Shown in pieces: positions 51,585 through 62,477 of a DNA stretch of 64,000 nt (positions are counted from its first letter, which is position 1; every line of letters starts with the position of its first letter). The translations under genes and the position numbers were made by a program. Below the pieces are notes generated by a model that was not told where the DNA came from, did not search any database, and saw only the letters and a program-made list of their open reading frames with translations. This DNA comes from Methylocaldum szegediense (GTDB taxonomy: Bacteria > Pseudomonadota > Gammaproteobacteria > Methylococcales > Methylococcaceae), in the NCBI RefSeq assembly GCF_949769195.1, contig NZ_OX458333.1, forward strand, positions 2,666,001 through 2,730,000. The letters run 5' to 3'.

Positions 51585-53039
51585 TCAAGCGAAAGCCGCC
51601 GGACTCCGTCGGTGCCAGTCGGTCGCCTGCTGATACCGATGTGCGACATTGAGTAAGCGCGCCTCGGAAAAATAATCGCCGATGATCTGCATGCCGACCG
51701 GCAGTCCCTTGGAAAATCCGACTGGGACCGACATGCCGGGAAGGCCAGCCAGATTGACCGCGATCGTATAGATATCCGACAGGTACATGGCTATAGGGTC
51801 GGCGCTCTTCTCCCCGAACCGAAACGCGACAGAGGGCGAGGTGGGCCCGATGATCACGTCGACTTCGCGGAATGCCCGCTTGAAATCTTCGCTGATCAAG
51901 CGTCGGACCTTTTGAGCCTTGAGGTAATAGGCATCGTAGTAACCCGCCGACAGCACATAAGTACCGATGAGAATCCGCCGCTTCACCTCCGCGCCGAAGC
52001 CTTCGCCGCGGGAACGCGTATACAAATCGTGCAGATCCTTCGGCTCCTTGCAGCGATAGCCGAAACGAACGCCGTCGTAACGAGCCAGATTGGACGAACA
52101 CTCGGCAGGCGCCACCACGTAATAAGCTGGCACCGACAGCTTCATGTTGGGCAACGAAATTTCTTTTACGTTGGCTCCCAATCTCCGATACTCGGCAACA
52201 GCATCGTCAATCAGGCGCGCGATATCCGAATCCAACCCCTCATCGAAAAACTCTTTGGGTAGGCCGATCCTAAGCCCTTCCAGGCTGTCGTTGAGAGAGG
52301 CGGAATAATCCGGTACTGGTCTGTCCACGCTGGTCGAATCCTTGTCATCGAACCCGGCCATGACTTGGAGCATAAGCGCGCAGTCTTCCGCCGTTCGGGC
52401 CATGGGCCCCCCCTGGTCCAGGCTGGATGCAAATGCGATCATCCCCCAGCGGGAAACCAAACCGTAGGTCGGCTTCAGACCGGTGATGCCGCAAAAGGAA
52501 GCCGGCTGTCGAATCGATCCGCCGGTATCGGTTCCAGTAGCACCGGGCACCAGTCGTGCAGCGACCGACGCCGCCGAGCCACCGGACGATCCACCCGGAA
52601 CCGTCTCGGTATCCCACGGATTCTTCACAGGACCGTAATAGCTCGTTTCGTTGGAAGAACCCATGGCAAACTCATCCATGTTGAGCTTGCCGAGCATGAC
52701 CGCTCCCGCCTGATTGAATCGCTCTACGACCGTCGCATCGTATGGAGCGATGAAATTGTCGAGCATCTTCGAACCGCAGCTCGTCTTCACACCTTTGGTG
52801 CAAAAAATATCTTTCTGGGCGATGGGAACGCCGGTCAAAGCGCCAGCAGCGCCTCGTGCAATCGCGGCATCGGCGGCCCGGGCCTGCTCAAGCGCCTGCT
52901 CTTCGGTAACGGTAATAAAGCAGTTGAGTTGCGGATTGTGCTGCCGGATACGCGCCAGCAAAGCCTGCGTCAGCTCTAGGCTGCTGAATTCTTTATTCTT
53001 GAGGCCGGCGGCAAGTTCGGCGATGGTTTTATCGTGCAT
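51585..53039 (-). CDS. gatA: Aspartyl/glutamyl-tRNA amidotransferase subunit A
   Basis: A 484-residue amidase that releases ammonia from glutamine. The catalytic triad is Lys76 (AQKDIFC), cis-Ser151 ([10 protein letters not shown]) and Ser175 ([11 protein letters not shown]). I start at ATG 53039 (MHDKTIAEL); a longer frame adds 19 residues not seen in the family. Confidence 0.98.
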   Translation of the reverse strand: MHDKTIAELAAGLKNKEFSSLELTQALLARIRQHNPQLNCFITVTEEQALEQARAADAAIARGAAGALTGVPIAQKDIFCTKGVKTSCGSKMLDNFIAPYDATVVERFNQAGAVMLGKLNMDEFAMGSSNETSYYGPVKNPWDTETVPGGSSGGSAASVAARLVPGATGTDTGGSIRQPASFCGITGLKPTYGLVSRWGMIAFASSLDQGGPMARTAEDCALMLQVMAGFDDKDSTSVDRPVPDYSASLNDSLEGLRIGLPKEFFDEGLDSDIARLIDDAVAEYRRLGANVKEISLPNMKLSVPAYYVVAPAECSSNLARYDGVRFGYRCKEPKDLHDLYTRSRGEGFGAEVKRRILIGTYVLSAGYYDAYYLKAQKVRRLISEDFKRAFREVDVIIGPTSPSVAFRFGEKSADPIAMYLSDIYTIAVNLAGLPGMSVPVGFSKGLPVGMQIIGDYFSEARLLNVAHRYQQATDWHRRSPAAFA

Positions 53040-53108
53040 GAAGATGGTTCCGAAATCGAAAATACGTGTGGAATGGGCGAAGCTCTCCGGCCACACCCGT
53101 TATCGCCG

Positions 53109-53396
53109 TCATTCGATAACCTTGGGAACAAGATAAAGCCCTGCTTCCACCAAGGGTGCGCAGCTCTGGAACAACTCCCGTTGGTCGGTTTCGGTAACGA
53201 CATCCGGCCGTAAGCGCTGAGCCTGATCGAGAGGGTGGGCCATCGGAGCGACCTCGGAAGTGTCCACGGCATTCATTTCCTCGACGAAATCCAATATACC
53301 GGTCAGATCTCGAGCATAAGCGGCCGCTTTGTCCGCGTCGATGGCAAGCCGGGCGAGCCAGGCAATTTCATAAACTTGGTCAATACTTAAGGACAT
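53109..53396 (-). CDS. gatC: Aspartyl/glutamyl-tRNA amidotransferase subunit C
   Basis: A 95-residue subunit that holds GatA and GatB together, with IAWLARLAIDADKAAAYARDL, ILDFVEEMNAVDTSEVAPM and LRPDVVTET. I start at ATG 53396 (MSLSIDQV); an ATG at 53420 adds eight residues. It is first in the gat operon, divergent from mreB. Confidence 0.95.
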   Translation of the reverse strand: MSLSIDQVYEIAWLARLAIDADKAAAYARDLTGILDFVEEMNAVDTSEVAPMAHPLDQAQRLRPDVVTETDQRELFQSCAPLVEAGLYLVPKVIE

Positions 53397-53424
53397 ATTT
53401 GCATCCAATGTTTCTTTCAATCAT

Positions 53425-53452
53425 ATAATACCCGATATCCGGCTTTTGTCGC
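53425..53452 (-). promoter_or_regulatory. Candidate promoter of gatCAB
   Basis: Minus strand: -35 GCGACA (53447-53452, 4/6), spacer 16 bp, -10 TATTAT (53425-53430, 5/6), about 29 bases before gatC. Confidence 0.45.
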
Positions 53453-53471
53453 CCCGGCCCACCCGTTGTAA

Positions 53472-54548
<1,077 letters not shown>

Positions 54549-54591
54549 AGCCGGCGGACGCCGGCTTGCGTCGCTTTAAGAGGATTGGGAT

Positions 54592-55476
54592 ATCAAACGG
54601 CTGTTCTCGCGAGGCTATTCACTCAATATCCGTCTGCTGCTATGTTCGGCGGCCGCTTTGGTGTTGCTCGCAGCAGAACAACACGGCATCCTTCCGGGCG
54701 CTCGAACGCCTTTCGCGTCAGCGACCTATCCCTTGCAGCAAGTCGTCAGCTCGCCGGTGCGCTTCGGACAGCGCGTCATAGAATCCATATCCACGTATGC
54801 GAACCTCGTAGCGGAAAACCAAAAGCTGAAGGAGGAGCAACTTGTCCTCAAGACCAAACTGCTGAAGTTCGCGGCATTGGAACAAGAGAACATCCGGCTG
54901 CGGGGACTTTTGGATACCTCCTTCAAGGTCGGCGAACAGGTATCGATCGCCGAACTCCTATCCGTCAATTTGGTTCCGTACGAACATATCGTCGTGGTGA
55001 ACAAAGGTGCCCGATTCGGGGTTCATGTCGGCCAACCCGTGTTCGATGCGAACGGGGTTGTGGGACAGGTCCTGCGGGTCACGCCATTCAGCGCAGAAGT
55101 GATGCTGATTACCGACCCGAACCATGCCATTCCGGTGCAAGTCAACCGGAATGGTCTACGTACCCTGGCGCTTGGCACCGGGCAGATCGATCGCCTGGCA
55201 TTACCTTATCTTTCTAGCAATGCCGATATCCAGGTCGGTGATCTCCTGGTAACTTCTGGCCTCGGTGGGGTTTTTCCTCATGGCTACCCGGTAGCCACCG
55301 TGACAGAAGTTGCGCCACAGAAGACAGCATTCGCAAAAATCTCCGCTGCGCCCGTTGCTCAGCTCGACCGAAACCGTGAACTCTTGTTGGTATGGAGCGA
55401 TTCACGACCCGTCCCACGCATCTCGGTCGATCAAGAACAACGCCCAAACGCTTTGCCCACGAATGGCAGCCGTTAA
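54592..55476 (+). CDS. mreC: Rod shape-determining protein MreC, likely ATC start
   Basis: A 294-residue periplasmic protein with one N-terminal helix, then a coiled coil (NLVAENQKLKEEQLVLKTKLLKF) and two beta domains (VVVNKGARFGVHVGQPVF onward). It couples MreB to the wall enzymes. The frame is closed by TAA at 54577. The first usual start codons, TTG 54658 and GTG 54661, would remove the front of the membrane anchor. ATC at 54592 lies seven bases after AAGAGGA and gives KRLFSRGYSLNIRLLL after the initiator, a typical MreC N-terminus, so ATC initiation (or an assembly error there) is the best reading. Confidence 0.88.
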   Translation: MKRLFSRGYSLNIRLLLCSAAALVLLAAEQHGILPGARTPFASATYPLQQVVSSPVRFGQRVIESISTYANLVAENQKLKEEQLVLKTKLLKFAALEQENIRLRGLLDTSFKVGEQVSIAELLSVNLVPYEHIVVVNKGARFGVHVGQPVFDANGVVGQVLRVTPFSAEVMLITDPNHAIPVQVNRNGLRTLALGTGQIDRLALPYLSSNADIQVGDLLVTSGLGGVFPHGYPVATVTEVAPQKTAFAKISAAPVAQLDRNRELLLVWSDSRPVPRISVDQEQRPNALPTNGSR

Positions 55477-55957
55477 ATCGTCGTCCGCCGGACTGATAGT
55501 GGTACCGCTAAGTCTGGTGGTTGCCATGGCTTTGCGGATTCTCCCCTTGCCGCGCGAGTTGTTCGTATTCAACCCCGATTGGACCGCCTTGTTTCTGATT
55601 TATTGGACGATCGCGATACCTGACCGTGTAGGGGTGGGAACCGCCTGGCTCACCGGGCTTTTCGTCGACACCTTGACCGGGCGCATGCTAGGCCAACACG
55701 CGCTGGCTTATTCCCTCATCGCCTATATTAGCCTGCGACTTTATCGTCGATTGCGTCTTTACCCGCTCCCCCAGCAATCGCTCTGGATACTTCTCCTTTT
55801 GTTGATTAGCCAGTCTCTGGTCCTCTGGACACAAAACATCAAGAACATGAATGTTTTGAATTGGGTGTATTGGCTGCCGTCTTTTACAGGCGCGCTCGCG
55901 TGGCCAGCCGTCTTAACGATTCTACGGCGGGTCAGACGCCGCTTCAGCATTTTTTAA
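55463..55957 (+). CDS. mreD: Rod shape-determining protein MreD
   Basis: A 164-residue inner-membrane protein with about five helices; RILPLPRELFVFNPDWTALFLIYW, GTAWLTGLFVDTLTGRMLGQHAL and YRRLRLYPLPQQ are the conserved parts. I start at ATG 55463, which overlaps mreC by 14 bp. Confidence 0.95.
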   Translation: MAAVKSSSAGLIVVPLSLVVAMALRILPLPRELFVFNPDWTALFLIYWTIAIPDRVGVGTAWLTGLFVDTLTGRMLGQHALAYSLIAYISLRLYRRLRLYPLPQQSLWILLLLLISQSLVLWTQNIKNMNVLNWVYWLPSFTGALAWPAVLTILRRVRRRFSIF

Positions 55958-55985
55958 TCATCCGGCCATGTGGTAAGGGGTCGCC

Positions 55986-57830
55986 ATGAGCCGTCCTTTC
56001 GACCTCAACGAGAAGTTTTACGAGAACCGGCTGTTTCTCAACCGCATTGCCGCCAGCGTACTGTTCATACTACTGGCCACAACAGGGCTCGTCATCCGCC
56101 TGATCTATTTGCAGGTTATGGGACACGAGCACTACTCCACTTTGTCGCGAGACAACCAGGTCAAGATCTCTCCTTTGGCGCCTTCCCGCGGGCTGATTTT
56201 CGACCGAAACGGCGAAGTTCTAGCCGACAATACGGCGACTTATAGCCTGGAAATCATTCCCGAACGGGTTCCGGATCTGGAAGCAACCTTATCGGAGCTC
56301 CAAAAGCTGCTGAATCTAAGCGACGATGAACTCAACCGTTTCAGACTTCAAAAAAGCCAGAGAAAAAGCTTCGAGAGCGTACCTCTACGCCTGGAGTTGA
56401 CAGAAGAAGAAATCGCCCGTTTCGCCGTCAAGATGCCTTATTTTCCGGGAGTTGAAATTCGGACCCGGTTCATGCGGAGCTATCCTTACGGCCACTTGAC
56501 GTCCCACGTCGTGGGTTATGTCGCGCGCATTAACGAATCCGAACTCCGATCCTTGGATCCGGCCCAATATCGGGGAACCTACCACATCGGAAAAAGCGGC
56601 GTCGAAAAAGCTTACGAATCCGTCTTGCATGGGAAAACCGGTTACGAGGAGTATGAAACCAACGTCCAAGGGCGCCCCATTCAGATACTAAACACCACCG
56701 ATCCCGTGGCGGGAGCCGATCTTTACCTTTCCTTGGACATTCGGCTGCAAAAAACCGCCTTCGATGCCTTGGGCGAGTTCAACGGAGCCGTAGCGGCGAT
56801 CGACCCCGCCACCGGCAAAGTATTGGTCTTGGTCAGCAAGCCAGGCTTCGATCCCAACCCCTTCATCCACGGCATCAGCAAAAAAGATTATGACGCCCTT
56901 CAAAACGCTCCGGACCGGCCACTGTACGACCGCGCGCTCCGCGGCGTCTATCCGCCTGGCTCCACGGTCAAACCCTTCGTGAGCCTGGCCGGCTTGAAAA
57001 TTCTCAATATCAGCCCAGCAAGACGAGTTCTTTGCCCGGGCTATTACCGCCTACCCAATGCGGAGCACAAATACCGGGACTGGCGCAAGCAAGGCCATGG
57101 CTCTGTAGATCTCAAATTGGCCATCACTCAATCCTGTGACGTGTACTTCTACGACCTCGCCCACCATATCGGTATAGATCCGCTCCACGATTTCATGCAA
57201 CTCTTCGGCTTTGGGGAACGGACTGGTATCGATCTGGTCGGGGAAAAACCTGGGTTGTTTCCTTCAAAGGAATGGAAGAAAAAGAAACGCAAGCAGGTAT
57301 GGTATCCTGGTGAAACCATCATCGCAGGCATTGGACAAGGCTATGTCCAAGTTACGCCTATTCAGCTGGCCAGGGCGACGGCGATACTCGCCAATCGTGG
57401 ACGGAACGTAGAACCAAGAGTCGTGGACACCATAAAAGCCCCGTACGAGATCGAAAGCCTCTATCCCAAAAGCAGCGACGAGATCGTCGCCGACCTCAAA
57501 CCGGAGCATTGGCGCACGGTAATTGATGCCATGGTCGATGTCGTCCACAGTGCACGCGGCACCGCCAAAGTAATAGCCCCGGGACTTTCCTATACCGTCG
57601 CCGGCAAGACTGGTACCGCACAAGTCTTCACCGTGCGGCAGGACCAGGACTACAAGAAGATGAAGATCGCCAAGACCTTGCGTGATCATGCGTGGTTCAT
57701 AGCCTTCGCACCGGTGGAAGCACCACGCATCGCGGTCGCCGTGCTTGCGGAAAACGGTGGACACGGAGGGTCAGTCGCGGCTCCTATCGCCCGTGCCGTA
57801 ATGGACCAGTACCTGCTCGAAAATCCATGA
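55986..57830 (+). CDS. mrdA: Peptidoglycan transpeptidase PBP2
   Basis: A 614-residue class B penicillin-binding protein for lateral wall growth. One helix (residues 20-42), a pedestal region with RGLIFDRNGEVLADN, and the transpeptidase domain: Ser326-x-x-Lys in YPPGSTVKPF, SCD in TQSCDVYFYDLAH, and KTGT in VAGKTGTAQVF. Its stop overlaps the rodA start in ATGA. Confidence 0.98.
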   Translation: MSRPFDLNEKFYENRLFLNRIAASVLFILLATTGLVIRLIYLQVMGHEHYSTLSRDNQVKISPLAPSRGLIFDRNGEVLADNTATYSLEIIPERVPDLEATLSELQKLLNLSDDELNRFRLQKSQRKSFESVPLRLELTEEEIARFAVKMPYFPGVEIRTRFMRSYPYGHLTSHVVGYVARINESELRSLDPAQYRGTYHIGKSGVEKAYESVLHGKTGYEEYETNVQGRPIQILNTTDPVAGADLYLSLDIRLQKTAFDALGEFNGAVAAIDPATGKVLVLVSKPGFDPNPFIHGISKKDYDALQNAPDRPLYDRALRGVYPPGSTVKPFVSLAGLKILNISPARRVLCPGYYRLPNAEHKYRDWRKQGHGSVDLKLAITQSCDVYFYDLAHHIGIDPLHDFMQLFGFGERTGIDLVGEKPGLFPSKEWKKKKRKQVWYPGETIIAGIGQGYVQVTPIQLARATAILANRGRNVEPRVVDTIKAPYEIESLYPKSSDEIVADLKPEHWRTVIDAMVDVVHSARGTAKVIAPGLSYTVAGKTGTAQVFTVRQDQDYKKMKIAKTLRDHAWFIAFAPVEAPRIAVAVLAENGGHGGSVAAPIARAVMDQYLLENP

Positions 57831-58963
57831 ACATCGATCCCGTTCTGGCGCAACTCCGAATTACGCCGCCGCAGCGCGTTTCCTTGATACAAAAGCTGCA
57901 TATCGACCTGCCGCTATTAGCCGGGCTGGGCGGCTTATGCACCTTGGCCTTCATCATTCTTTACAGCGCCGGCGGCCAAGATGTGAACGTGCTTGTGCGC
58001 CAGTCGATACGTCTGGGGTTAGCGATGACCATCATGATCGCCATCGCGCAGATTCATCCCCGCCACCTCAAGTTTTACAGTCCGGCTCTCTATCTTCTTG
58101 GGGTCTTGCTTTTGGTGGCTGTTCTGGTGGTCGGCAAAATAAGCATGGGAGCCCAGCGGTGGCTGGATATCGGCATTATCCGTTTCCAACCCTCCGAGCT
58201 GACCAAGCTCTCCACGCCCATGATGATCGCCTGGTATTTATCCGGGCATGCGCCTCCCCTACGCCTGAAGCCGTTGGTTCTCGCTGGCGTGCTGATTCTG
58301 ATTCCCACCGCGCTAATCGCCAAACAACCCGATCTCGGCACGGCCGTGCTGGTCGCCAGCGCCGGCTCTGCGGTCGTGTTTCTGGCCGGAATTCCATGGC
58401 GCTATATGCTGGCCTTGGCGGTTGTGGGCGGAAGCCTTCTGCCTGTGGCCTGGCATTTCATGCACGGTTATCAGCGGGATCGGCTTCTGACATTCCTGAA
58501 CCCGGAAGCGGACCCTTTGGGACGCGGCTACCACATCATTCAATCCAAGATCGCGATCGGCTCGGGCGGTATTTACGGCAAAGGATGGCTGCACGGGACT
58601 CAAGCGCACCTGGAATTTCTGCCGGAGCGCTCGACCGACTTCATCTTCGCGGTCCTTGCCGAGGAGTTCGGTCTGATCGGCTGTCTGGGTCTGTTGGCAC
58701 TTTATCTCTTCGTCCTTGGGCGTTGTTTTTATATCGTCGTCCAGGCGCAGGATAACTACAGCCGACTCCTTGCGGGAGCACTGACGGTAACCTTCTTCGT
58801 CTATGTCTTCGTCAACGTCGGCATGGTAATCGGCATTCTCCCCGTAGTAGGCGTCCCCCTCCCTCTGGTCAGCTACGGCGGTACTTCCATGGTGACCCTG
58901 CTGGCAGGCTTCGGTATGCTGATGGCCGTCCAGACCCATCGTAAACTTCTGCCGAACGGATAA
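57827..58963 (+). CDS. rodA: Peptidoglycan glycosyltransferase RodA
   Basis: A 378-residue SEDS protein with ten helices that polymerises lipid II with PBP2. ARWLDIG-type loop is here GAQRWLDIGIIRFQPSELTKLS, and LPERSTDFIFAVLAEEFGLIG and LPLVSYGGTSM are the family signatures. I start at the ATG overlapping the mrdA stop (57827). Confidence 0.98.
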   Translation: MNIDPVLAQLRITPPQRVSLIQKLHIDLPLLAGLGGLCTLAFIILYSAGGQDVNVLVRQSIRLGLAMTIMIAIAQIHPRHLKFYSPALYLLGVLLLVAVLVVGKISMGAQRWLDIGIIRFQPSELTKLSTPMMIAWYLSGHAPPLRLKPLVLAGVLILIPTALIAKQPDLGTAVLVASAGSAVVFLAGIPWRYMLALAVVGGSLLPVAWHFMHGYQRDRLLTFLNPEADPLGRGYHIIQSKIAIGSGGIYGKGWLHGTQAHLEFLPERSTDFIFAVLAEEFGLIGCLGLLALYLFVLGRCFYIVVQAQDNYSRLLAGALTVTFFVYVFVNVGMVIGILPVVGVPLPLVSYGGTSMVTLLAGFGMLMAVQTHRKLLPNG

Positions 58964-58965
58964 TT

Positions 58966-59961
58966 ATGCGCCTCATAAACCTCATTCTGCTCATTGTTTC
59001 CCTCTACGGTTTTTCCTCGCCCGGGACGGCTTCAGAAAGCCTAGCCCAACGACCGGGCGTCCGCACCTTCATCCGGGACATGAGCCACAAGCATCATTTC
59101 AACACCTCTGAACTCACAAAGTTATTCCAGGACGTCACTATCCAGGACAAGATTCTCGAAGCCATAGCAAAGCCCTACGAAGCCAAACCCTGGTATGCCT
59201 ACCGCAAACTGTTCCTTACCGAAACACGCATTCAGAATGGGGTCGATTTCTGGAACCGGAATGCCGGCGCGCTCGCCACGGCTACCCGGAAATACGGCGT
59301 TCCCCCCGAGGTGATCGTCGCCATTATCGGAATCGAAACCAATTACGGCCAATCACCTGGAAAATATCGGGTGATCGACGCACTTTCCACTTTGGCTTTC
59401 GCCTATCCGAAGCGAGCCGCTTTTTTCCGGCGAGAATTGGAAGAGTTCTTACTTTTGTGTCGGGAAGAAGGCATCAATCCTGCGAACCCCACGGGCTCCT
59501 ACGCCGGCGCCATGGGCTTGCCGCAGTTCATGCCGAGCAGCTATCGAAAATACGCGGCCGACGGCGACGGCGACCATCGCCGCGATATTTGGAACAATCC
59601 GGCCGACGCCATTGCCAGCGTCGCCCGTTATTTCGCCGTTCATGGATGGCGGGCGGGTGAACCGGTGGCTTTCGCCGCCACGGTGAACGGTACCGCACAC
59701 GACGGGCTCACCAGCAGCGTGAAGCCTACCCGTACAGTGCGGGAATGGCTTTCCCTCGGCGTGGATACGAGGGGATCCATACCCAGCAACGCCAAGGCTG
59801 CATTGGTGAGGCTTGACGAAGAAACCGGACCTGCCTATTGGCTGGGACTACAAAATTTCTACGTCATCACCCGCTACAACCACAGCCCCCTGTACGCAAT
59901 GGCGGCCTACGAGTTAAGCCGCGAGCTGGTTTCTCGCCATAAGGCCGGCAGCTCGTCCTGA
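58966..59961 (+). CDS. mltB: Lytic murein transglycosylase B
   Basis: A 331-residue exported enzyme cutting glycan strands to 1,6-anhydro ends. Signal peptide residues 1-22; it lacks a lipobox cysteine, so it may be soluble periplasmic. Catalytic Glu124 is in IGIETNYGQ; PTGSYAGAMGLPQFMPSSYRKYAADGDGDHRRDIWNNPADAI-type sequence follows. It begins two bases after rodA. The rlpA gene, often next, is not here. Confidence 0.96.
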   Translation: MRLINLILLIVSLYGFSSPGTASESLAQRPGVRTFIRDMSHKHHFNTSELTKLFQDVTIQDKILEAIAKPYEAKPWYAYRKLFLTETRIQNGVDFWNRNAGALATATRKYGVPPEVIVAIIGIETNYGQSPGKYRVIDALSTLAFAYPKRAAFFRRELEEFLLLCREEGINPANPTGSYAGAMGLPQFMPSSYRKYAADGDGDHRRDIWNNPADAIASVARYFAVHGWRAGEPVAFAATVNGTAHDGLTSSVKPTRTVREWLSLGVDTRGSIPSNAKAALVRLDEETGPAYWLGLQNFYVITRYNHSPLYAMAAYELSRELVSRHKAGSSS

Positions 59962-60001
59962 ACTCTGAACGCCACTGACGCTTATTGAATAGTCAGGTCC
60001 A

Positions 60002-60058
60002 TAAATACCTCCCTGGTATTTACGGCCTGCCGCCCAGGCCGGGCGTTACCGGCCTGGG
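60002..60058 (+). repeat. Two tandem palindromes in the mltB-dacA spacer
   Basis: First TAAATACC (60002-60009) with GGTATTTA (60015-60022); second CCCAGGCCGG (60033-60042) with CCGGCCTGGG (60049-60058), loops of five and six. Both are perfect. No T tract follows, so they may end mltB mRNA in another way or mark a lost gene. Confidence 0.6.
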
Positions 60059-60146
60059 CTCACGCGGCTTGGCGCCGCGCCAGATTAACTCAGCCTATGT
60101 CTATAGGCCCGGTTAATAGCCGCAGCCTCGGCACGCCATGTACACG

Positions 60147-60155
60147 TGCTACAAT
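60147..60155 (+). promoter_or_regulatory. Extended -10 promoter element before dacA
   Basis: TGCTACAAT is an extended -10 (TGn then TACAAT, 5/6), about 39 bases before the dacA GTG. No good -35 is seen, as usual for extended -10 promoters. Confidence 0.45.
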
Positions 60156-60193
60156 GCGGCGCCGATTTCTAACCTGACCGAAAGCAGACAGCC

Positions 60194-61339
60194 GTGAAAA
60201 CGAAATTACCCAGCTTGCTTCTACTTTTCGCCTTGCTTGGATTTTGCCGTTTCAGCCTCGCCGATCAGGTTTTGATCCCGGCCCCCCCAGAAATCGGAGC
60301 GAAGGCCTACATCCTCGCGGATTTCAACAGCGGCCGCGTGCTTGCCGAGAGCAATGCGGACGAACGGCTGGAACCAGCCAGCCTCACTAAGATCATGACC
60401 GCCTACGTGGTTTTCCGGGAGTTGGCCGCGGGCCACTTAAAACTGGACGATCAGGTCAGAATAAGTGAAAAAGCCTGGCGCACCGAGGGTTCGCGCATGT
60501 TTGCCCAGGTGGGCACCCAGGTCTCGGTAGAGGCACTGCTCAAGGGCATGATCGTTCAATCCGGAAACGATGCCAGCGTCGCCTTGGCCGAGCATATCGC
60601 CGGCGACGAGGCTGTGTTCGCCCAGATGATGAACCAACAGGCCGAACGGCTCGGCATGAAAAACACTCATTACAAGAACAGCATGGGTTTGCCCGATCCC
60701 GAACATTACACGACCGCCCGCGATCTGGTTACCCTTACCCGCGCCATGATTGAGGAATTCCCCGAGTACTACAAATGGCACGCCATCAAGGAGTTCGAAT
60801 TCAACGGCATCAAGCAGCATAACCGTAACCGCTTGTTGTGGCGCGACCCGACCGTGGACGGCGTAAAGACCGGGCATACTCAGAATGCTGGCTACTGTCT
60901 AGTAGCATCGTCGCTACGAGACGGCATGAGGCTGATCTCAGTCGTGATGGGAGCCAAGAGCGACAACGACCGAGCAAACGCCAACCAGGCGCTATTGAAT
61001 TACGGTTACCGTTTCTTCGAGACCCGGCCAATTTACAAGGCCAACGAAAAGCTATCGGAGACACGTGTGTGGAAGGGCGAAGACACCGAAGTGGCGCTGG
61101 GTCTCAAGCGCGACTTCTATGTCACCTTCCCGCGCGGGCAATACGACAATCTCAAGGCCGGCATGGAAATCGACGGCACGGTCATCGCGCCTGTTAAGCA
61201 AGGCGACAGGCTTGGCACGGTAAAAGTGACGTTCAATGATCAAATTGTCGGCCAGCAGGACCTGATTGCGTTGAAAGCGGTGAACCGAGGCGGATTTTTC
61301 CGTCGAACCTTCGACCAAGTTCGCTTGTTTTTCAAATAA
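60194..61339 (+). CDS. dacA: D-alanyl-D-alanine carboxypeptidase (PBP5/6 type)
   Basis: A 381-residue exported enzyme that trims the fifth residue of wall stem peptides. Signal peptide residues 1-23 (ending SLA-DQ). The active-site motifs are Ser63-x-x-Lys66 (PASLTKIM), Ser123-Gly-Asn125 (VQSGNDAS) and KTG in VDGVKTGHT. The C-terminal beta domain and amphipathic tail (RRTFDQVRLFFK) tether it to the membrane. It starts with GTG. Confidence 0.97.
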   Translation: MKTKLPSLLLLFALLGFCRFSLADQVLIPAPPEIGAKAYILADFNSGRVLAESNADERLEPASLTKIMTAYVVFRELAAGHLKLDDQVRISEKAWRTEGSRMFAQVGTQVSVEALLKGMIVQSGNDASVALAEHIAGDEAVFAQMMNQQAERLGMKNTHYKNSMGLPDPEHYTTARDLVTLTRAMIEEFPEYYKWHAIKEFEFNGIKQHNRNRLLWRDPTVDGVKTGHTQNAGYCLVASSLRDGMRLISVVMGAKSDNDRANANQALLNYGYRFFETRPIYKANEKLSETRVWKGEDTEVALGLKRDFYVTFPRGQYDNLKAGMEIDGTVIAPVKQGDRLGTVKVTFNDQIVGQQDLIALKAVNRGGFFRRTFDQVRLFFK

Positions 61340-61359
61340 TCTTAAGGAAACGGCCCAAA

Positions 61360-62208
61360 ATGGCGCAAAATGACAACCTCGTCTATTTGAACGGGGAGTA
61401 TTTACCGTTAACCGAAGCCAAGGTCTCTGTTTTGGATCGCGGCTTCTTGTTCGGCGACGGTGTTTACGAGGTCATTCCCGTTTACGGCGGGCGTCCGTTT
61501 CGGCTGGACGAACACCTGCGCCGGCTCGATAACAGCCTGCGCGGCATCCGGATGACCAATCCCCTTTCCGACGATCGCTGGGCGGAAATTTTCGGCCGGC
61601 TTATCACCGGTACACATGATCAATACCTCTATCTGCAGGTCACACGCGGTGCCGCCCCAAAACGGGACCATGCCATTCCAGACGAGGTCAATCCGACCGT
61701 GTTCGTCATGTGCTCCCCCATTGCGCCTATTCCCATTCACGGGGTCCGCGCCATCACCCTGGACGACATCCGCTGGCAATGGTGCCACATCAAAGCGATC
61801 ACGCTGCTCGCTAACGTGTTGTTAAGGCAAGAAGCCGTCGACCGCGGTGCGGCGGAAGCCATTTTGGTCCGTGACGGCTGGGTCACCGAGGGCGCCGCCA
61901 GCAATGTTTTTGCCGTCATTGACGGTGTCTTGATAACTCCCCCCAAGGGCAACGACTTGTTGCCGGGAATCACCCGCGATCTGGTGTTGGAACTGGCATT
62001 GGAAAACGATGTATCTGCAGCCGAACGCCATATCCGTATCGACGAATTGAAAGGTGCGGCAGAAATTTGGCTAACCAGTTCGACCCGGGAAATTCTCCCT
62101 GTCATCGAACTCGACGGCATACCGGTCGGCAACGGTAGACCCGGCCCCCTTTGGTCGCAAATGCAGGCTGTTTATCAGGCCTACAAACAGAGGTTGCGTA
62201 CAGCATGA
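61360..62208 (+). CDS. dat: D-amino acid aminotransferase
   Basis: A 282-residue fold-type IV PLP enzyme that interconverts D-Ala and D-Glu with their keto acids. The PLP lysine is Lys145 (CHIKAITLLANVL); VLDRGFLFGDGVYEVIPVYGG and TEGAASNVFAVIDGVL are typical. The neighbouring dacA and ybeD match the usual order. Some members act on branched amino acids, but YMEVIP-type active-site sequence favours D-amino acid activity. Confidence 0.9.
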   Translation: MAQNDNLVYLNGEYLPLTEAKVSVLDRGFLFGDGVYEVIPVYGGRPFRLDEHLRRLDNSLRGIRMTNPLSDDRWAEIFGRLITGTHDQYLYLQVTRGAAPKRDHAIPDEVNPTVFVMCSPIAPIPIHGVRAITLDDIRWQWCHIKAITLLANVLLRQEAVDRGAAEAILVRDGWVTEGAASNVFAVIDGVLITPPKGNDLLPGITRDLVLELALENDVSAAERHIRIDELKGAAEIWLTSSTREILPVIELDGIPVGNGRPGPLWSQMQAVYQAYKQRLRTA

Positions 62209-62477
62209 ACACCGAAATACGCGCCACGCTGCTTCAGTTTCCCTGCGAGTTCCCGATCAAAGCGTTTGGCCACAACAGGCCGAATTTCGACGGATTGATC
62301 GTGGAAATCGTGCGGCGCCATGTTCCGAACTTAAGCGAAGGCGCTGTAACAGCCCGCCCCAGTCATGGCGGAAAGTACACGGCGGTTACCGTCACGATCC
62401 GGGCCGAAAGTCAGGCGCAGCTGGACGCCATTTACCAGGACCTCACCCGCTGCAACGAGGTCCTCATGGCATTATGA
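62205..62477 (+). CDS. ybeD: DUF493 family protein YbeD
   Basis: A 90-residue ACT-like protein of unknown function: LLQFPCEFPIKAFGHN, FDGLIVEIVRRHVP and SHGGKYTAVTVTIRAESQAQLDAIY. I start at ATG 62205, overlapping the dat stop in ATGA. lipB, its usual neighbour, is absent. Confidence 0.95.
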   Translation: MNTEIRATLLQFPCEFPIKAFGHNRPNFDGLIVEIVRRHVPNLSEGAVTARPSHGGKYTAVTVTIRAESQAQLDAIYQDLTRCNEVLMAL

